From Flavobacteriaceae bacterium (GTDB taxonomy: Bacteria > Bacteroidota > Bacteroidia > Flavobacteriales > Flavobacteriaceae): 64,000 nt of DNA. Both the position numbers and the translations under genes were made by a program. The stretch is from contig JAKMDI010000005.1 in the NCBI GenBank assembly GCA_022428005.1, positions 1 through 64,000 on the forward strand. The letters are read 5' to 3'. Each line of letters opens with the position of its first letter. Position 1 is the stretch's first letter. This document shows positions 46,544 through 56,415 of this stretch, in pieces. The notes under the pieces are model-generated. The model did not search any database, was not told where the DNA came from, and saw only the letters and a list, made by a program, of their open reading frames with translations.

Positions 46544-47449
46544 TTGAACGCTTCCTTTTTTGTTTGGCTGACTGCTGCGAGATTGAGAACTCTCCCCTTA
46601 TCTATGGCGGGTATTATTACCGGAAACGCTATCGCGATAAAAAGTGAACATTTTTCATCTGGTATTTTTATTTTGTCCTTGTTGACTGCCATCGCTTTTC
46701 AAATCACGTCAAATTTTGCTAATGACTATGGTGATGGACTCAAGGGAACGGATAATAAAAACAGAATTGGTCCAGAACGCGCACTCCAAAAAGGATTGCT
46801 AACTGCAGTGGCCTTAAAGAAGGGAATTGTCGTTTCCGCCATTGTTTCATTTCTTCTTGCCATTGTCTTGGTCTATTACGCGCTTGGTTTAGACAGAGTA
46901 CTTATATCGATGTTGTTTTTAATGTTGGCATTATTGGCCATATGGGCTGCTATAAAATATACAGTAGGTAAAAAGGCCTATGGCTATATAGGTTTGGGTG
47001 ATCTGTTTGTCTTTCTTTTTTTTGGATGGGTCAGTGTAATGGGCTCATTTTTCTTACAATCACAATTGTTAGATACAACAGTTTTTATTTATGGGACAGC
47101 CCTGGGATTGCTGAGTGTTGGGGTGCTAAATTTGAATAATATGCGGGATATCAACAATGATAAAAATTCAAATAAAATAACGCTGGCTGTGCTTTTGGGA
47201 AGCCAAAAGGCAAAAATATACCACTATCTTCTAATTTTTTTCAGTGGTTTTTGTCTGTTTCTGGGAATGGGAGGAGCATGGTTCAAGGAAAACCCTTTTA
47301 TCGCTTTACTTTTCACACCACTAATTTACCACCTATATCAGCTAAAAAAAACTACATCACCAAAGGGATATGATCCCCTTTTAAAACAGCTGGCCCTATC
47401 TACTTTTGCAATATCTCTTTTTTTATTAATCATCCATACCCTAGAATAA
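46544..47449 (+). CDS. menA: 1,4-dihydroxy-2-naphthoate octaprenyltransferase
   Basis: UbiA-type membrane prenyltransferase that adds the isoprenoid tail to DHNA. Aspartate-rich Mg-diphosphate motifs are NDYGDGLKGTDN and NMRDINNDKNSN, and eight or so hydrophobic helices follow in between and after. Family members begin near WLTAARLRTLPLS, so the TTG at 46544 just after the menB stop is taken as start (302 residues). An ATG at 46463 inside menB would give 328 residues. Its stop overlaps the menC ATG by one base. Confidence 0.92.
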   Translation: MNASFFVWLTAARLRTLPLSMAGIITGNAIAIKSEHFSSGIFILSLLTAIAFQITSNFANDYGDGLKGTDNKNRIGPERALQKGLLTAVALKKGIVVSAIVSFLLAIVLVYYALGLDRVLISMLFLMLALLAIWAAIKYTVGKKAYGYIGLGDLFVFLFFGWVSVMGSFFLQSQLLDTTVFIYGTALGLLSVGVLNLNNMRDINNDKNSNKITLAVLLGSQKAKIYHYLLIFFSGFCLFLGMGGAWFKENPFIALLFTPLIYHLYQLKKTTSPKGYDPLLKQLALSTFAISLFLLIIHTLE

Positions 47450-48486
47450 TGAAAGCTCATTATAAAAGATATGTGATGAAGTTTAAGGTCCCAGGGGGAA
47501 CCTCGAGAGGGGTACTGACAGAAAAAGAAACGTGGTTTCTGTTTTTAGAATCAGAAGAAAAAATTGGAGTAGGGGAGTGTGGTCTTTTCCGGGGTTTGAG
47601 CCATGACGACAGTCCAGATTTTGAAACACACCTGAGGACTTTCTGTGAGCGTATTAATCAAAAAGAAGAAATTGACGAAACTTTTTTAAAGTCTTTTCCG
47701 TCCATTCAAATGGGATATGAGATGGCTACCTTATCGCTTAAATCAGTAGATTCCTTTACCATATTTCCCTCAGCCTTTACCCGTGGGAAAGAGATAATTC
47801 CAATCAATGGTCTGGTTTGGATGGGGGATATAAACCATATGAAGGCGCAAATCCAAGAGAAAATCGGTCAAGGGTTTGACTGTGTAAAATTGAAAATCGG
47901 AGCTTTAGATTTTAAAGAGGAATTGTCATTAATCAAAGATATAAGAGCGATTTATGGTGCTGATCAATTGATGATAAGGGTAGATGCTAATGGAGCCTTT
48001 AAGCCCTCAGAGGCCCTGAGTCGGTTAAAATCCTTGGCAGATTTAGAGATACATTCTATCGAGCAGCCAATAGCTGCAGGGAACTACGATGCCCTTTATG
48101 CGTTGTGTGAAAGATCCCCCCTACCCATCGCATTAGATGAGGAGTTAATTGGGGTAGTGGAAAAAAAGAAAAAAGTCGATTTATTGGATAATATAGCCCC
48201 ACAATACTTGATCTTAAAGCCCTCTTTGCTGGGTGGTTTTAAAGCTTGTGAGGAGTGGATTTCTTTGGCTGAGGAACGTTCTATTGACTGGTGGGTGACC
48301 AGCGCATTGGAAAGCAATATTGGACTTAATGCAATTGCGCAATGGACTTTTTCTCTAAATGTTAACAGGCATCAAGGGCTTGGAACGGGTGGTTTATTTA
48401 CCAATAATTTTAATTGTCCCTTGGAAGTTCGTAAAGGTCACCTTACTTTTAATTCGAATCACAAATGGGAAACTCCTTTTATATGA
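47449..48486 (+). CDS. menC: o-Succinylbenzoate synthase
   Basis: An enolase-superfamily dehydratase of 345 residues that converts SHCHC to o-succinylbenzoate. The catalytic Lys lies in FDCVKLKIGALDF, the metal Asp in RVDANGAF, and the further acidic ligands in EQPIA and DEELIG. It overlaps menA by one base and the next gene by four (ATGA). Confidence 0.92.
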   Translation: MKAHYKRYVMKFKVPGGTSRGVLTEKETWFLFLESEEKIGVGECGLFRGLSHDDSPDFETHLRTFCERINQKEEIDETFLKSFPSIQMGYEMATLSLKSVDSFTIFPSAFTRGKEIIPINGLVWMGDINHMKAQIQEKIGQGFDCVKLKIGALDFKEELSLIKDIRAIYGADQLMIRVDANGAFKPSEALSRLKSLADLEIHSIEQPIAAGNYDALYALCERSPLPIALDEELIGVVEKKKKVDLLDNIAPQYLILKPSLLGGFKACEEWISLAEERSIDWWVTSALESNIGLNAIAQWTFSLNVNRHQGLGTGGLFTNNFNCPLEVRKGHLTFNSNHKWETPFI

Positions 48487-49388
48487 AGTTTTTAGAGCAA
48501 GTCGCTACAAAAGAAAAATCTTTTATAGACTATTTAAAAGGATCGGTGATTTTTATTTTTTTTCATTTTATTGGACAGATCCCCATATCCCTTTATCTGA
48601 TTTTCCAAAATGATTTCGCAACGCAATCCGATCCCTATGCTGTTCTCTCCGCAGCCCCTTCAAACTTATCTTTATTTTTAATTTTATTCCCTTTTGTATT
48701 CACATTCCCTTTTATTTATTGGGTGGTTGTCCGAATGCACAAACAGTCATTCACGTCGCTGATAAGTGCCAGGAAAACGATCGACTGGAATAGAATTCTT
48801 TTTTCATTCCTACTATGGGGGGGCGTATCCTTACTTTTGGTGGTTACGGATTATCTCCTGGAACCCGAAGCGTATCAATGGAACTTTAAACCAATACCCT
48901 TTTTAATCTTATTTTTTATAGCCATTTTAATGATTCCAATCCAAACTACTGTAGAGGAGCTTATTTTTAGGGGCTACCTCCTACAAGGATTTGGAGTGCT
49001 TTTCAAAAACAGATGGCTGCCGTTATTGCTCACTTCCGTAATTTTTGGAATGCTGCACCTTTGGAACCCTGAAATTGATAAGTTAGGGATTCACCTCATT
49101 TGGTATTATATTGGCACAGGTCTTTTTTTAGGCATCATTACCTTATTGGATGACGGAATGGAGCTGGCCATAGGGTTTCACGCTGCAAATAATTTAATCA
49201 CGGCACTATTGGTTACGGCTTCATGGACTGCTTTTCAGACTGAGTCGCTACTGATAGATTTTTCAGAACCTTCCTTAGGAATGGAACTATTAATCACCTT
49301 ATTGGTCATTTACCCATTGCTTGGATTTGTTTTTTATTATCGATATAAATGGAAAAATATTTGGACTCAATTAACTCATAAATTTTGA
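48483..49388 (+). CDS. CPBP-family intramembrane metalloprotease-like protein
   Basis: A membrane protein of 301 residues with about eight hydrophobic segments, from the ATG at 48483 that overlaps the menC stop. CPBP (CAAX protease / bacteriocin-processing) motifs are present: EELIFRGYLLQGF, FGMLHLWNP and HAANNLI, which supply the conserved Glu pair and His residues. The partner or substrate is not known. It sits inside the menaquinone operon between menC and menE; a role in quinone synthesis is not established. Confidence 0.87.
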   Translation: MKFLEQVATKEKSFIDYLKGSVIFIFFHFIGQIPISLYLIFQNDFATQSDPYAVLSAAPSNLSLFLILFPFVFTFPFIYWVVVRMHKQSFTSLISARKTIDWNRILFSFLLWGGVSLLLVVTDYLLEPEAYQWNFKPIPFLILFFIAILMIPIQTTVEELIFRGYLLQGFGVLFKNRWLPLLLTSVIFGMLHLWNPEIDKLGIHLIWYYIGTGLFLGIITLLDDGMELAIGFHAANNLITALLVTASWTAFQTESLLIDFSEPSLGMELLITLLVIYPLLGFVFYYRYKWKNIWTQLTHKF

Positions 49389-50462
49389 ATGAAAACACCA
49401 CACTATACAAAGATTCACAACCGTTTTAAACTCAACGGTTATAATTTTTCTGCAGACGAGCTTAAGGAAATAGGGTATGATTATATCAAAGAGGGTGTGC
49501 CTTACGAGAGGACACTGGGGCTTTTTATCATGGATTGGATGGATAAGGAAGACTATGTCAATGTAAAAACATCTGGTTCCACGGGCGATCCCAAAATGAT
49601 TCAAATATCAAAACAGGCCATGGTCAGTTCAGCGATCAGAACAGGTGATTTTTTTAATGTTCAAATTGGAGACACAGCACTACATTGTTTGCCCGCAGAC
49701 TTTATAGCAGGAAAGATGATGTTGGTTCGTGCGATGATTTTAGGTTTGTCATTAGATCTGGTGCAGCCCACTTCTAACCCCATGAAAGATCTCTATAAGC
49801 CCTATGATTTTGTGGCCATGACACCCATGCAAGCCCATAACAGTTTGGATAAATTAAATCAGATCAAAACGATGATTATAGGTGGAGCCCCTATTTTCCC
49901 TAAATTACTTAAGGAATTAGTATCACTTCACGAAAACTGTTACGAAACCTATGGAATGACGGAGACCATCACTCATATTGCAGCTTCCAAACTCACACAT
50001 CCTAAAAGTCCTTTTAAAGCATTGGACGGAATCCACCTCGGGGTGGACGAAGAGGGGTGTTTGGTCGTTGATGCACCAGATATCACCGATAAGTTGATAT
50101 ATACCAACGATTTTGTTGCCATGCACGACAAAAATACCTTTACCTATTTGGGGAGAAGAGACAATGCGATTAATAGTGGCGGGGTAAAGATTTCTCCTGA
50201 GGTGGTTGAACACAAGTTAGCGCATCACGTCAATCATCCATTTTTTCTTTATGGTGTCGAAGATGAATTATTGGGACAGAAATTAATAATGGTTGTAGAG
50301 GGAGATGCCTCGGAATCAACTCTGATTAACAATCAGCTAAAAGGCTGTGATGAATTAGAAAAGTATGAGTTTCCTAAGGAAGTATATTTTGTTTCAGAGA
50401 TTCTTAGAAACAATGGAAAATACCTAAGAGGCAAAACCACTAAGGCTTTTGAAATAAGCTAA
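49389..50462 (+). CDS. menE: o-Succinylbenzoate-CoA ligase (short form)
   Basis: An ANL-superfamily adenylating enzyme. The P-loop-like TSGSTGDPKMIQIS (about residues 59-72), the CYETYGMTETITHIAASK segment, and the FTYLGRRDNAINSGGVKISPE hinge region are present, with a C-terminal Lys in NGKYLRGKTTK. At 357 residues it lacks about 100 residues of the usual N-terminal part, as is common in Bacteroidota MenE. It activates o-succinylbenzoate to its CoA ester. The end overlaps the convergent carboxylase gene by 4 bp. Confidence 0.9.
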   Translation: MKTPHYTKIHNRFKLNGYNFSADELKEIGYDYIKEGVPYERTLGLFIMDWMDKEDYVNVKTSGSTGDPKMIQISKQAMVSSAIRTGDFFNVQIGDTALHCLPADFIAGKMMLVRAMILGLSLDLVQPTSNPMKDLYKPYDFVAMTPMQAHNSLDKLNQIKTMIIGGAPIFPKLLKELVSLHENCYETYGMTETITHIAASKLTHPKSPFKALDGIHLGVDEEGCLVVDAPDITDKLIYTNDFVAMHDKNTFTYLGRRDNAINSGGVKISPEVVEHKLAHHVNHPFFLYGVEDELLGQKLIMVVEGDASESTLINNQLKGCDELEKYEFPKEVYFVSEILRNNGKYLRGKTTKAFEIS

Positions 50463-52099
50463 ACTTGGGGGATTCCCATATTGAATTTGCGTTGGATAGG
50501 GGCATGGTTTGCAGCTTCAATTCCCATACTGATCCATTTTCGGGTATCTTTTGGATCAATGATGGCGTCGGTCCATAGCCTTGCCGCAGCATAGTAGGCC
50601 CTTGTTTGGAAATCGTACTTAGATTTGATTTTTTCCAGCAGCTGTTTTTCTTTTATTGGATCTACTTTTTCTCCGTCTCTTTTTAGCTTTGACTTCTCAA
50701 TTTGGAGTAAAACTTTGGCTGCTTGTTCACCGCCCATAACTGCCATTTTAGAACCCGGCCAAGCCACGATCAAACGAGGGTCAAAAGCTTTACCGCACAT
50801 GGCGTAATTACCTGCTCCGTTGGAGTTCCCCATGATTACCGTAAACTTTGGCACGACAGAGTTTGACATGGCATTTACCATTTTGGCACCGTCTTTAATT
50901 ATTCCTCCGTGTTCCGCTTTGCTTCCTACCATAAAACCTGTTACATCTTGCAAGAAAACCATTGGTATTTTCCGTTGGTTACAATTGGCTATAAAGCGGG
51001 TTGCTTTGTCGGCGGCATCGCCATAAATTACGCCACCAAATTGGGTTTCTCCACTTTTATTTTTTACCATTTTTCTTTGGTTGGCGATAATACCTACCGC
51101 CCATCCGTCTATTCTGGCATAGGTGGTGATGATTGTTTTTCCGTAATCTGCCTTATACTCCTCCATGGAATTGCTATCGATTAAGCAATCAATTATTTTG
51201 TAGGTGTTATAGGGCAATGACTTATCGGTGGGGAAAAACTCGTAGATGTCAATTCCTTTTTCTTGCTTGATGGGTCCCTTAATTTTATTAAAACCTGCTT
51301 TTGGCTGATCGCCTATTTTTTCTAATAATGATTTTATACGCTCCAACGCATCTTGATCATCTTTGGCTTTATAATCAGTGATTCCGCTGATTTCAGAGTG
51401 GGTGGTTGCTCCTCCAAGTGTTTGATTATCTACTTCTTCGCCAATAGCTGCCTTCACCAGATAGCTTCCTGCTAAAAATATACTGGCAGTTTTGTCCACA
51501 ATAATAGCTTCATCAGACATAATTGGCAGATAGGCACCACCCGCAACACAGCTGCCCATAACCGCTGCAATCTGAATAATACCCTCACTGCTCATGCGTG
51601 CATTATTTCTAAATATGCGACCGAAGTGTTCCTTATCAGGAAAAATCTCATCCTGACGTGGTAGGAAAACCCCTGCACTGTCCACCAAGTAGATGATGGG
51701 AATCTTATTTTCTATGGCAATTTCCTGTGCGCGTAGATTCTTTTTGGCACTAATGGGAAACCATGCACCTGCTTTGACTGATGCATCGTTGGCGACAATT
51801 ACACAAAGTTTTTGACCGACATAACCCATTACCACGATAACACCAGCAGCAGGACATCCTCCTTCTTCTTCATACATTTCAAATCCAGCCAATGCACCTA
51901 TTTCGATTTTTTCCGAATCTTGATCCAACAGGTAATCAATCCGCTCTCGGGCGGTCAACTTACCCTCGGAACGAATTTTCTCGAGTTTTGACTTGCCGCC
52001 CCCTTGCTTAATTTTTGTGAGTTTCTGATTGAGATCAGATACCAACATTTTGTTTTGGTCGATGTTTTTTTCTGAAGAGAGGTCTATTTTATGTCCCAA
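50459..52099 (-). CDS. Acyl-CoA carboxylase, beta (carboxyltransferase) subunit
   Basis: A biotin-dependent carboxyltransferase of 546 residues. The crotonase-like halves show GGGKSKLEKIRSEGKLTARERI, DSAGVFLPRQDE, GSCVAGGAYLPIMSDE and MGNSNGAGNYAMCGKAFDP. It resembles methylcrotonoyl-CoA (leucine catabolism) more than propionyl-CoA carboxylase beta in overall look, but the acyl substrate is undecided. The biotin carboxylase alpha subunit is not in the window. A TATATTTG box (52121-52128, minus) could be its -7 element. Confidence 0.85.
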   Translation of the reverse strand: MGHKIDLSSEKNIDQNKMLVSDLNQKLTKIKQGGGKSKLEKIRSEGKLTARERIDYLLDQDSEKIEIGALAGFEMYEEEGGCPAAGVIVVMGYVGQKLCVIVANDASVKAGAWFPISAKKNLRAQEIAIENKIPIIYLVDSAGVFLPRQDEIFPDKEHFGRIFRNNARMSSEGIIQIAAVMGSCVAGGAYLPIMSDEAIIVDKTASIFLAGSYLVKAAIGEEVDNQTLGGATTHSEISGITDYKAKDDQDALERIKSLLEKIGDQPKAGFNKIKGPIKQEKGIDIYEFFPTDKSLPYNTYKIIDCLIDSNSMEEYKADYGKTIITTYARIDGWAVGIIANQRKMVKNKSGETQFGGVIYGDAADKATRFIANCNQRKIPMVFLQDVTGFMVGSKAEHGGIIKDGAKMVNAMSNSVVPKFTVIMGNSNGAGNYAMCGKAFDPRLIVAWPGSKMAVMGGEQAAKVLLQIEKSKLKRDGEKVDPIKEKQLLEKIKSKYDFQTRAYYAAARLWTDAIIDPKDTRKWISMGIEAANHAPIQRKFNMGIPQV

Positions 52100-52204
52100 A
52101 ATTTAGTGTGATGATTTATACAAATATATAGAGTGCGACTTAGCTGAAGTTATTTATTTTGATTTTGTCAAATGAAATACTAATAACTTTATAAATAAAA
52201 TAAA

Positions 52205-53602
52205 TTACAAATTTCCACCAATCATGTCTTCAGGTTTTACCCATTGGTCAAATTCCTCAGCGGTGAGATATCCTAAGGACAGTGCGGCCTCCTTTAAGTT
52301 AGTTCCTTCACGGTGGGCTTTATTCGCAATCTCAGCTGCTTTGTAATATCCTATTTTTGTATTTAAGGCAGTAACCAGCATTAAAGAATTGTCTACCAAT
52401 TCTTTGATTCGGGTATGGTTGGGTTCAATACCCTCTACACAATTTTTTGTAAAACTGACACAAGCATCTCCGATGAGTTGGGCCGATTGTAGTATATTGG
52501 CAGCCATCACGGGTTTAAAAACATTCAACTCGTAGTGTCCCTGAAGTCCACCTACCCCAATAGCAACATCATTTCCCATCACCTGAGCGCACACCATTGT
52601 CAAGGCCTCGCATTGGGTTGGATTTACCTTTCCAGGCATTATAGAACTCCCAGGTTCATTGGCAGGAATGCTTATCTCACCGATACCAGAGCGTGGTCCG
52701 GAGGCCATTAAACGAATATCATTGGCGATTTTGTTTAGCGAAACAGCAATTTGTTTTAGTGCTCCATGGGTCTCTACGATGGCATCGTGTGCTGCAAGCG
52801 CTTCGAATTTGTTGCTGGCAGAAACAAATGGAAGGCCGGTAAAATCAGCAATGTACTGGGCCACGTTTTGAGCGTAACCCTTAGGTGTATTTATTCCAGT
52901 TCCTACTGCAGTTCCACCCAAAGCCAGTTCTGAAAGGTGGTTCAGAGTGTTTTTTAAGGCTTTTATCCCGTGATCTATTTGAGAAACATAACCTGAAAAC
53001 TCTTGCCCCAGAGTCAACGGAGTTGCATCCATGAGATGGGTTCTTCCTATTTTAACTACAGATTGGAAGGCATCAGATTTTTTAGCCAAGACATTTTTTA
53101 GCTGCTCGAGCCCTGGTAGGGTGTTTTCTACAATTTTTTTATAAGCAGCGATGTGCATTGCAGTGGGGAAAGTGTCATTGGAAGATTGTGATTTGTTAAC
53201 ATCATCGTTGGGCGCCAAAGTTTTCTCCCCCATCCCCAGTTGATTTCCTTCCAGAACATGCGCGCGGTTCGCAATAACTTCATTGACATTCATATTGCTT
53301 TGGGTGCCCGAGCCAGTTTGCCAAATCACCAAAGGAAATTGATCGTCTAATTTTCCTTCAAGTATTTCTTCGCACACCTTCGAGATAAGCTCTTTTTTTT
53401 GCACATCTAATACACCAGCATCACAGTTGGTATGGGCCGCCGCTTTTTTTAAATAAGCAAATCCATAAATAATCTCGATGGGCATTGTTGCAGTAGCACC
53501 GATTTTAAAATTTGATTTTGACCTTTCAGTTTGTGCTCCCCAGTAAGCATTTGCTGGGACTTGAACTTCTCCCAAGGTGTCTTTTTCAACACGATATTCC
53601 AT
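52205..53602 (-). CDS. fumC: Fumarate hydratase, class II
   Basis: TCA cycle enzyme hydrating fumarate to malate, iron-independent. With the ATG at 53602 (start [13 protein letters not shown]) it has 465 residues; an ATG at 53614 would add four. The signature [13 protein letters not shown], the [13 protein letters not shown] segment and [11 protein letters not shown] are those of FumC, not argininosuccinate lyase or aspartase. It stands alone with its own -7 box. Confidence 0.96.
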   Translation of the reverse strand: MEYRVEKDTLGEVQVPANAYWGAQTERSKSNFKIGATATMPIEIIYGFAYLKKAAAHTNCDAGVLDVQKKELISKVCEEILEGKLDDQFPLVIWQTGSGTQSNMNVNEVIANRAHVLEGNQLGMGEKTLAPNDDVNKSQSSNDTFPTAMHIAAYKKIVENTLPGLEQLKNVLAKKSDAFQSVVKIGRTHLMDATPLTLGQEFSGYVSQIDHGIKALKNTLNHLSELALGGTAVGTGINTPKGYAQNVAQYIADFTGLPFVSASNKFEALAAHDAIVETHGALKQIAVSLNKIANDIRLMASGPRSGIGEISIPANEPGSSIMPGKVNPTQCEALTMVCAQVMGNDVAIGVGGLQGHYELNVFKPVMAANILQSAQLIGDACVSFTKNCVEGIEPNHTRIKELVDNSLMLVTALNTKIGYYKAAEIANKAHREGTNLKEAALSLGYLTAEEFDQWVKPEDMIGGNL

Positions 53603-53624
53603 TTTGAAAACCATTTGATTTTTA

Positions 53625-53632
53625 CAAAAATA
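53625..53632 (-). promoter_or_regulatory. -7 box upstream of fumC
   Basis: Minus-strand TATTTTTG is a perfect TAnnTTTG, 22 nt before the ATG at 53602. I find no convincing -33 TTG at 17-23 bp. Confidence 0.4.
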
Positions 53633-53720
53633 GGTCTTTTGTAAATAGGCTGTTGAAATAATTTTTTGGGAGAGTGCAGCAGAATGATAAAAAGCTGTAA
53701 ATTTGAATAGATTTTAGAAT

Positions 53721-53882
53721 ATGTTTGAATTCGACCAATATTTAGGTTTTTTAGCTTTTTTATCTATTCTTACCATAGGCTTTTGGTTAATGATTTTTCT
53801 CTTAACCTTTGTTATACCCTATTGGCTTTTTGGCTCTTTTATGCAATACCTAAAAGACCGTAAAGAGGAACGTAAGTCTTAG
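53721..53882 (+). CDS. Small membrane protein (53 aa), function unknown
   Basis: A 53-codon frame from ATG to TAG. The peptide begins MFEFDQYLGFLAFLS, has one or two hydrophobic segments (about residues 8-34) and ends with a charged QYLKDRKEERKS tail, the pattern of a membrane-anchored mini-protein with cytoplasmic basic end. A TAAATTTG -7-like box (53698-53705) lies 15 bp upstream. It occupies the otherwise empty gap between fumC and the TonB-type receptor. Too short for many gene callers; no function assigned. Confidence 0.6.
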   Translation: MFEFDQYLGFLAFLSILTIGFWLMIFLLTFVIPYWLFGSFMQYLKDRKEERKS

Positions 53883-53899
53883 TTTTTAAAAATCAAGAC
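53876..53899. terminator. Hairpin between the small membrane gene and the TonB-type receptor
   Basis: GTCTT-AG-TTTTT followed by AAAAA-TC-AAGAC forms a long hairpin with one 2-nt mismatch. It lies between convergent stops 3 bp apart and can act in both directions. Confidence 0.4.
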
Positions 53900-56366
53900 C
53901 TCCTCCATCACCACCACCTTGTGATGATCTCCTGCCTTGGGGCTTGTCTTTCTGGTTGATTCTGTAGGTCAATGAGAGATTAACGGAGGGTAAACTCCTG
54001 CGGTAGAGTCCATTGTTTTTAAAAGTAGGAGTAAAGGTGTTAGAACGAAATTTAGCGGTATTAAACAAATCACTAATCCTAAGGGAAACGGTTCCTTTCT
54101 TTTTAAATATATTTTTGTTAAATGCAGTGCTTAAAAAGAAAATACCTCTGCTTTTGGACTGTGCTGTTTCTCTGGGTCCCCTGTAGAATATTTGTGTTTG
54201 CCAGTCTATATCTTTGAATATGGTAAATTTTCCATTTATTCTTGAAAACCAACTCAAGTTGGTTCTGCTTAAATCTACACCCTCGTGAATTCCGATGGTT
54301 TCCGAATTATAGAGGTTAAAATTCACAAAAACTCTTGATTTCCTGGAGGGATTATAACTAAAAGTAAATTCGAACCCTGTTCTGTTGTTTTCTGATAAAT
54401 TTATGGGATTCCTGACAATAATAGGTACTTCTACCTCCTCACCTTCAGGGTCGTCTGTGTTTTCATTTATGACTACTGTTTGCCCGCTGTCCTCTGAAAT
54501 GAAAGTAAAGACATCTGTTGATTTTTGATAGTACACAGAGGTGTTTAAAGTGACCTTATCCCATCTTTTTAGATAGCCTATATCTATGGTATTGGAGTAG
54601 CTGGGATCCAAATCAGGGTTTCCTTGAAAAAAGTTCGCAAGACTTGCTCTTGATGGGAAAGGATTGAGATATCTTCCACGAGGTCTTGATATTCTTCGGC
54701 TGTAGCCTAATATAATACTTTCAGTGTCGCTGAATTCGTAGGATAAATTGACGGTGGGGAAGAATTTGGTGTAGTTTTTTTCATTGTAGTCGTTGATCGT
54801 TCTTTGATCGACCACAATTTTTGAATCTTCCATCCTGAGTCCCAACAGAAAAGAAAAATCATTCACTTTTTTACCAAATTGAGAGTATAGGGCGTTTACA
54901 TATTCTTTGTAGATCAAAACATTGGATAAATCTGAATTGATTTCAAAAGCCCCATTATTTATTTGAAAAACTTCGTAATCGTTTTCCTGGCTTGAAAAAT
55001 TCCCTCTGTAGCCAAATTCGAACTGGGTGTCTTTGTCCAGTGGTAAAATATAATCTGCTTGCAGTAAAATTCTTTTTTCTTTTTCCAGCTGATTTACCTT
55101 TTCGTCTCTGTCCCTAATACTATTGTCAATATCTGCCTTTTCATCCTCTTGGTTTTCTTCATATTGAAAAACAGCAGTGAACTCTTGACCCTCTTCATCG
55201 ATTTCAGAATCGAAATTCAAGCTGATTTGTCGCGCATCGTCATCGTCTGTTTCCCGTTCAATCAATTCAGATTCGTCTATGATGAATCTATTAGCATCCA
55301 TTCTTTTCAGGGTGTTTTTGGTGTAGTCATCTCCGCTACGATCTCGGATAAATCCACTCAAAATCAGTGAGGTTTTTTCTTCAAAAAAATATTCAACCCC
55401 CAGACTAGAAAACAAGCTGTTGTTTTGTCGTTCAGGCTTACGTATTTCATCTAAAAATGTACTGGGGTTGTCACCGTTAAAATATTCATTATAATTGGCC
55501 ACATGACCGACTGAGTTACTGAGACTAATGGAATTGGTTGAGAATATATTAAATTTATTTTTCCTCAAATTTAGATTGGCAGAACCTCCATAGCTGGATG
55601 GTATATCGTCGGTGTAGGTTTGGCCTGCATTGGCAACAAAATTTCCATTAAAACCTAACAGCTCCTGTTTCCTGAGGATAATATTCAGTATCCCTGCGGT
55701 TCCCTCCGCTCCGTATCGAGCAGAAGGGGAGGTAACCACCTCCACCTTTTCAATAGATTCAGCAGGGAGTTGCTGTAATCCTTGAGGCCCAGAAATACCC
55801 ACCAAACCCGAGGGTTTTCCGTTGATCAATATTCTGACATTATCATTTCCTCTCAAGGCTACATTTCCCTCTAAGTCAACCGTAACCGAGGGAACATTGT
55901 CGAGAACATCTGCAACGCTTCCCCCCCTCACTGTTAAATCCTTACCTACATTGTAAATTCTTTTGTCGAGCCGAATTTCCACTTCGGTTTTTTCTGCAAT
56001 CAACTCTACTTCTTGCAGTACTTCTCCCGAGATGTTGAGCTCAATTTTCCCGAAATCTTTTTTTTCATTCAGCACCAATCCTTCTTGTCTAAAGGAATCA
56101 AAACCGATATATTCTATGGAGACATCATAGGTTCCCGATAAAACTTCGACGCTGAATTTTCCTTCTACGTCTGTTATCCCCCCCTGAAGAAAACCTGCTT
56201 TATTAGGATCTTTTATGCTGATGGTAGCATACTCGAGTGGTTGCTGGGTTTCTTTGTCCAAAACCACCCCTGTAAGTTTGATTTTAGAAGCTGATTTATT
56301 GGGTTGTTGTCCAAAAAGGGAAAAGGAAATAAAGATTAGGGCAAGGAAAAATGATTTTTTCATCAA
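53886..56366 (-). CDS. Outer-membrane TonB-dependent receptor-like beta-barrel protein
   Basis: An 826-residue outer-membrane protein. A signal peptide (residues 1-20, ending SLFGQ) is followed by a carboxypeptidase-regulatory-like Ig domain (about 28-115), a plug-like domain with VADVLDNVPSVTVDLEGNVALRGNDNVRILINGKPSG (about 150-190) and a long barrel ending in a Gly/Ser-rich tail. It is of the OMP_b-brl_3 type rather than SusC: no SusD partner. Cargo unknown; peptides, siderophores or vitamins are possible. No TonB box was assigned with confidence. Confidence 0.85.
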   Translation of the reverse strand: MMKKSFFLALIFISFSLFGQQPNKSASKIKLTGVVLDKETQQPLEYATISIKDPNKAGFLQGGITDVEGKFSVEVLSGTYDVSIEYIGFDSFRQEGLVLNEKKDFGKIELNISGEVLQEVELIAEKTEVEIRLDKRIYNVGKDLTVRGGSVADVLDNVPSVTVDLEGNVALRGNDNVRILINGKPSGLVGISGPQGLQQLPAESIEKVEVVTSPSARYGAEGTAGILNIILRKQELLGFNGNFVANAGQTYTDDIPSSYGGSANLNLRKNKFNIFSTNSISLSNSVGHVANYNEYFNGDNPSTFLDEIRKPERQNNSLFSSLGVEYFFEEKTSLILSGFIRDRSGDDYTKNTLKRMDANRFIIDESELIERETDDDDARQISLNFDSEIDEEGQEFTAVFQYEENQEDEKADIDNSIRDRDEKVNQLEKEKRILLQADYILPLDKDTQFEFGYRGNFSSQENDYEVFQINNGAFEINSDLSNVLIYKEYVNALYSQFGKKVNDFSFLLGLRMEDSKIVVDQRTINDYNEKNYTKFFPTVNLSYEFSDTESIILGYSRRISRPRGRYLNPFPSRASLANFFQGNPDLDPSYSNTIDIGYLKRWDKVTLNTSVYYQKSTDVFTFISEDSGQTVVINENTDDPEGEEVEVPIIVRNPINLSENNRTGFEFTFSYNPSRKSRVFVNFNLYNSETIGIHEGVDLSRTNLSWFSRINGKFTIFKDIDWQTQIFYRGPRETAQSKSRGIFFLSTAFNKNIFKKKGTVSLRISDLFNTAKFRSNTFTPTFKNNGLYRRSLPSVNLSLTYRINQKDKPQGRRSSQGGGDGGGLDF

Positions 56367-56415
56367 TAATATATATAATGGTTAATAGACCATATAACAC
56401 CAAAAAGGTTTAAAC

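Noticed and set aside
53886-56366. SusC-like transporter with polysaccharide-utilisation locus
   Set aside because: No SusD gene or glycosidase cluster adjoins it, and the barrel is of the shorter OMP_b-brl_3 type.
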